Part shown: positions 59,054-62,104 of the stretch, piece by piece
Numbering within the stretch: position 1 is the first letter of the stretch
Layout: each line of letters begins with the position of its first letter
Assembly (NCBI RefSeq): GCF_000698595.1
Contig: NZ_JFHC01000051.1
Span: 1-62,104 of the forward strand
DNA: 62,104 bases
Source: Caballeronia glathei
Lineage (GTDB): Bacteria; Pseudomonadota; Gammaproteobacteria; Burkholderiales; Burkholderiaceae
Reading direction: 5' to 3'
The notes under the pieces: generated by a model
The model's input: the letters and a program-made list of their open reading frames with translations, nothing else
Told to the model about the DNA's origin: nothing
The model's database searches: none
Made by a program: the position numbers and the translations under genes

Positions 59054-59222
59054 AAGCATGCGTATGGAACGACTTGCGATAAGCTTCGAATTTGCTTTCG
59101 AAGTATCGATTCGCCGCCGTTTCTCCCACTTTTGAGCACTTTACGGATGTCATGGTTCGTAATAGAACGGTCATCCGCTTATGCGTCCGGGCGGCGGTTT
59201 TCCGTACTTTCGACGCGCGGTG

Positions 59223-59519
59223 TCACGCGTCTGCGGCAATCGAATCGATGAATTTTGCGAGCTTCGCATCGCGGTCGGTGAGGCCGTTGGCGTCGTGGCT
59301 CGTGAGCGTGATTTCGACCCGGTTGTAGACGTTCGTCCACTCCGGATGGTGGTCCATCTCCTGCGCCTTGATGGCGACGCGCGTCATGAAGCCGAACGCC
59401 TCGTTGAAGTCGGCGAACTCGAAGCGCCGGTAGATCGCCTTTCCGGCGAGCGCTTCCTGCCAGCCGTTCAGTTCGGACAGCAATTGCTCGATCATGTCGG
59501 GCCTGATCTTGTCGTTCAT
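59223..59519 (-). CDS. phhB: Pterin-4a-carbinolamine dehydratase
   Basis: Recycles tetrahydrobiopterin-type cofactor for phenylalanine hydroxylase. It is 98 residues with the signature EMDHHPEWTNVYNRVEITLTS: active-site H57, H58 and W61, then H75-D76 and GLTDRD. Length and motifs are typical. In related genomes I would expect phhA directly upstream; here the divergent Lrp gene is only 136 bp away and phhA is absent. Confidence 0.93.
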   Translation of the reverse strand: MNDKIRPDMIEQLLSELNGWQEALAGKAIYRRFEFADFNEAFGFMTRVAIKAQEMDHHPEWTNVYNRVEITLTSHDANGLTDRDAKLAKFIDSIAADA

Positions 59520-59655
59520 CGCGTGCCTCGGTCTGCGTGTGGGGAATCTTCAATTATGAGCCGCGCTAGTCCCGTACGTTCCGGTCTGATCAAACAATAA
59601 GCACGTGCCGATGCAGTAAACTCGCATGCTCGGCGATTCTGTGCAGGAAACTCTC

Positions 59656-60144
59656 ATGGTGGAACTCGATCACTTCGATCTCGCGCTTCTCGACGTGCTT
59701 CAGCGCTTCGGACGCGCGACGCATCAGCAACTGGGCGAACAGGTGCCGCTCTCGCCGTCGCAAATCGGGCGGCGCCTGCAGCGGCTCGAGTCGGCGGGTG
59801 TGATCGAGGGCTATCGCGTGGTGTTGCGGCCTGAAAAGCTCGGGCTCGGCGTGACGGCGTTCACGAGCCTGAAGCTCAAGCACCACGGCGATACGGTGAT
59901 CGAGCAGTTCCAGCAGCAGATCGAGATGCTGCCCGAAGTGCTCGAATGTCACGCGACGGTGGGCGACGCCGACTATCTGCTGCGGATAGTCGCGCCCGAC
60001 CTGAACGCGCTGTCATCGTTCGTGATGAAGAAACTGATGCGGGTGCCGGGCGTCGACAGCGTGCGCTCGAACATCGTGCTGACGACGTTCAAGCGTAATG
60101 GTCCGCTGCCGCTCGGGCACCTGTCGGGGGACGCGGCGAGTTAA
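59656..60144 (+). CDS. Lrp/AsnC-family regulator
   Basis: A 162-residue regulator from the ATG at 59656 (MVELDHFDLALLDVLQRFGR) with AGGAAA upstream; an ATG at 59626 is possible. HTH: THQQLGEQVPLSPSQIGRRLQRLESAGVIEGY. The RAM ligand domain follows (LECHATVGDADYLLRIVAPD). Divergent from phhB, so it probably controls aromatic amino acid breakdown. It overlaps the convergent CYTH gene by 4 bp at the 3-prime end. Confidence 0.9.
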   Translation: MVELDHFDLALLDVLQRFGRATHQQLGEQVPLSPSQIGRRLQRLESAGVIEGYRVVLRPEKLGLGVTAFTSLKLKHHGDTVIEQFQQQIEMLPEVLECHATVGDADYLLRIVAPDLNALSSFVMKKLMRVPGVDSVRSNIVLTTFKRNGPLPLGHLSGDAAS

Positions 60145-60659
60145 GCCGGCTGGCCGAGCAGGTCCACGTAGGCGAGCGGCACCAGGTCGCTCTGGGCGAC
60201 GCCCAGGCGCGCGAACATGTCGTGTGCTTCCTTTTCGCCCGCGGCTTCGTCGTCGTCCTGGCCGAGCACCACTTCCAGTTCGACGAAATCGCCGAGCCCG
60301 TCCACGCGATCCAGATGAATCCGCGTGCGCCCGACGAGATACACGTGGCGCTCCTTCGTGACGATGCCGCGCGTCGTCAGCGCCTGCGCGAGCAGCGCGT
60401 GCATCGCTTCCGGATTGGTCACCGGGCTGCGCGAGTAGTAGGAAACCTTCGGGCCGTCGCGGTCGTCGCGCTGGTAGAAGATCAGCTCCGACGGCGTGCC
60501 GTCGTCGAATTGACGCAGCTTCAGGCGGCCGCTCGGCACGTCGTAGAAGAAGTCCTGCTGGCGGAAGATGAGCGGCGCGTCGGGTGCAAGCGCAGCGGCG
60601 CGCTCGCGAAGCTGGTCGAAATGATGCGCGCGAGCCTTGATTTCGATGTTGCGTGCCAT
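60141..60659 (-). CDS. CYTH-domain protein (class IV adenylate cyclase-like)
   Basis: A 172-residue tunnel-fold phosphohydrolase or cyclase from the ATG at 60659 (MARNIEIKARAHHFDQLRER), with AGGAG upstream. The family motif is IEIKAR (E6, K8); the first Glu of ExExK is replaced by Asn, as in many members starting MARNIEIKA. Other conserved parts: DFFYDVPSGRLKLRQF, LIFYQRDD, GRTRIHLDRVDGLGDFVELEVVL. It may bind triphosphates or nucleotides; cyclase activity is not established. Confidence 0.88.
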   Translation of the reverse strand: MARNIEIKARAHHFDQLRERAAALAPDAPLIFRQQDFFYDVPSGRLKLRQFDDGTPSELIFYQRDDRDGPKVSYYSRSPVTNPEAMHALLAQALTTRGIVTKERHVYLVGRTRIHLDRVDGLGDFVELEVVLGQDDDEAAGEKEAHDMFARLGVAQSDLVPLAYVDLLGQPA

Positions 60660-60763
60660 GTGGGAAAACTCCTGGAACCCGGTTGAAAAGCCAGGGCTCA
60701 GACTAACAAAATTTTCGCGACTGGCGCTCGAATGGCGCCCGGGGCACTGTCTGGATCGGCCAT

Positions 60764-61666
60764 TTACACCGACCATTGATCCTCGATCAGCCGCAGCGCT
60801 GCGGCGATCGCGGGCTCGTCGCAGCGCTCGGCGAGCGCGATGAACGAAAGCTGCGTGGACACCGTCATTCCTTCGACGATCGTCAGCGCGTGCGCATGCG
60901 CCTGCGCGATCGCGATCGAATCGCGGGCAAGCGAGAGGCCGACGCCCGATTTGACGAGATCGAGCATCGACGGCTCCTGATCGACTTCCGCGACGATCAC
61001 GGGCGTGGCGCCCGCCAGCTCGAAAATGCGCGACAGCAGCCGGTGATGCGCCGATTCCGGCGGCGTCCAGATCCACGGCAGCTTGGCGAGCGCGGCCCAG
61101 TCGCGTTTGCCCTTGTTCACGCGGTTGTGCCAGCCCGCCGGGGCGAGCACGCGGTACAGGAACGGCGTCAGCGTCACTACGTGAAAGCGCTCGCCGTCGC
61201 GGGTGCCGTCGGCGGCCGGGTCGCCGATATAGAACCCGACATCGAGATCGCGCGCCTTGATGCGCTCGAACACCCAGCCCGACATGCCGTGCCTGAGCGC
61301 GGTTTCGATCTGAGGATAGGTTTCCACCAGTTGCCGCAGAAAGCCGCCGAGCCGCAGGAATTCGGGATCGAGAATCGTGCCGATGCGCAGCCGTCCGCGC
61401 ACCTCGTGCCGTAGTGCGGAGGCGGCACGCTGAACTTCGCCGGCCGCGGCGAGCGCGCGCTCCGCGTGGGGCAGAAGCGCTTCGCCATCGCGCGTGAGCA
61501 GCAGACCGTGCGAGGTGCGCGAAAACAGCACGACGCCGAGCATCTCCTGCAAATTCTTGATCTGCAGGCTCACCGCCGGTTGCGTGAGATGCAGCTGAAC
61601 GGCGGCGCGCGTGAGATTGCCTTCGCGGGCGACAGTCACGAAGGCGCGGAGCAGGGTGTAGTCCAT
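60764..61666 (-). CDS. LysR-type regulator divergent from mmsA
   Basis: A 300-residue LysR protein. N-terminal HTH: MDYTLLRAFVTVAREGNLTR, AAVQLHLTQPAVSLQIKNLQ; co-inducer domain follows. It lies 114 bp from the divergent mmsA start, so it probably regulates valine or methylmalonate semialdehyde catabolism. The intergenic DNA is AT-rich (61675-61715). Confidence 0.9.
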   Translation of the reverse strand: MDYTLLRAFVTVAREGNLTRAAVQLHLTQPAVSLQIKNLQEMLGVVLFSRTSHGLLLTRDGEALLPHAERALAAAGEVQRAASALRHEVRGRLRIGTILDPEFLRLGGFLRQLVETYPQIETALRHGMSGWVFERIKARDLDVGFYIGDPAADGTRDGERFHVVTLTPFLYRVLAPAGWHNRVNKGKRDWAALAKLPWIWTPPESAHHRLLSRIFELAGATPVIVAEVDQEPSMLDLVKSGVGLSLARDSIAIAQAHAHALTIVEGMTVSTQLSFIALAERCDEPAIAAALRLIEDQWSV

Positions 61667-61780
61667 CGCCTGATATTAACTCCGCTTATATCGCAATTGA
61701 ACATATCTCATTGGATTTCGAGACAGGTCCGGCAGTACGCTTCGAGCATCGGTGACTGGACCCAGCTAACGAGGAAGCAC

Positions 61781-62104
61781 ATGAGCGAGACACATCAGAG
61801 CGAAACGCGCGTTGCGGCGCTGTCGCATTTCATCGGCGGACGGCGGGTGGACGGCACGAGCGACCGTTTCGGCGACGTGTTCAACCCGGCCACCGGCGCG
61901 GTTTCGTCGCGCGTGCCGCTCGCGAGCGTCGCGGAAGTCGATGCGGCCGTCGCCGCCGCGAAAGCCGCGTTCCCTGCCTGGAGCGAAACCGCGCCGCTCA
62001 AGCGCGCCCGCGTGATGTTCAAGTTCAAGCAGCTGCTCGACGAGCACCACGACGAGTTGGCCGAACTCATCACCCGGGAGCACGGCAAGGTGTTCAGCGA
62101 CGCC
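61781..62104 (+). CDS. mmsA: Methylmalonate-semialdehyde dehydrogenase (acylating), N-terminal part
   Basis: Starts MSETHQSETRVAALSHFIGG with GAGGAAG upstream, and runs off the window after 108 codons. Family features in view: FIGGRRVDGTSDRFGDVFNPATG, AAFPAWSETAPLKRARVMFK, and ELAELITREHGKVFSDA. These match MmsA-type CoA-acylating aldehyde dehydrogenases. The catalytic cysteine is beyond the window. Confidence 0.88.
   Translation, partial: MSETHQSETRVAALSHFIGGRRVDGTSDRFGDVFNPATGAVSSRVPLASVAEVDAAVAAAKAAFPAWSETAPLKRARVMFKFKQLLDEHHDELAELITREHGKVFSDA

Overview
The window is chromosomal DNA of a high-GC betaproteobacterium in Burkholderiaceae, most like Paraburkholderia or Caballeronia. The evidence is the block gyrB-dnaN-dnaA / rpmH-rnpA-yidD-yidC-mnmE, a type II secretion operon in the order gspD-E-F-C-G-H-I-J-K-L-M-N, a DUF3717 protein, and the protein sequences themselves. 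The genus is an inference. I see no rRNA, tRNA, insertion sequence, prophage or CRISPR array.

Layout. 0-6 kb: gyrB, dnaN and dnaA on the minus strand, each with a hairpin behind it. 6.2-12 kb: rpmH, rnpA, yidD, yidC and mnmE on the plus strand, interrupted between yidC and mnmE by two related HTH regulators. 12-14 kb: a coupled NTF2-like/LysE pair and a small secreted protein. 14-22 kb: L-arabinose uptake and oxidation (AraF, AraG, AraH, L-arabonate dehydratase, an aldehyde dehydrogenase) with a divergent LysR regulator. 22-31 kb: yaeQ, a VOC protein, a candidate small RNA, the alkylation-repair pair ada-alkA, gshA, a lipoprotein, a small membrane protein and an orphan outer-membrane efflux factor. 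30.7-42.3 kb: the type II secretion operon. 42.8-48.4 kb: a lytic transglycosylase, a divergent COG0523 GTPase, HU, a DedA-rhodanese fusion and an MnmC whose methyltransferase half looks eroded. 48.4-52.2 kb: two gene-poor stretches around an antiporter gene and a carboxylate-amine ligase gene. 52.2-62 kb: MarR, GATase, MOSC, Old Yellow Enzyme, a SET-domain protein, a two-component system, DUF3717, PhhB, Lrp, CYTH, and a LysR/mmsA divergent pair cut by the window edge.

The most striking non-coding signal is at 48.4-52.2 kb. Two modules, each a DnaA box, exactly 13 bp, then a 29-bp AT-rich element carrying CTA-type triplets, lie in inverted orientation about 3 kb apart (25 of 29 positions match and all four differences are transitions). 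Further DnaA boxes surround both, and one pair is embedded in a perfect 14-bp inverted repeat. I propose this as a bipartite replication origin about 43 kb from dnaA. Many genes to its left (gsp, ara, gyrB-dnaN-dnaA) run leftwards and the genes just to its right run rightwards, as expected around an origin, although rpmH-mnmE does not fit.

Other highlights: a compact minus-strand small RNA gene at about 23.2 kb with a near-consensus promoter, a repeated anti-Shine-Dalgarno core and a strong terminator; erosion of the MnmC methyltransferase domain and of the COG0523 metal-binding motif while both frames stay open; and short tandem repeats directly at or after three stop codons.
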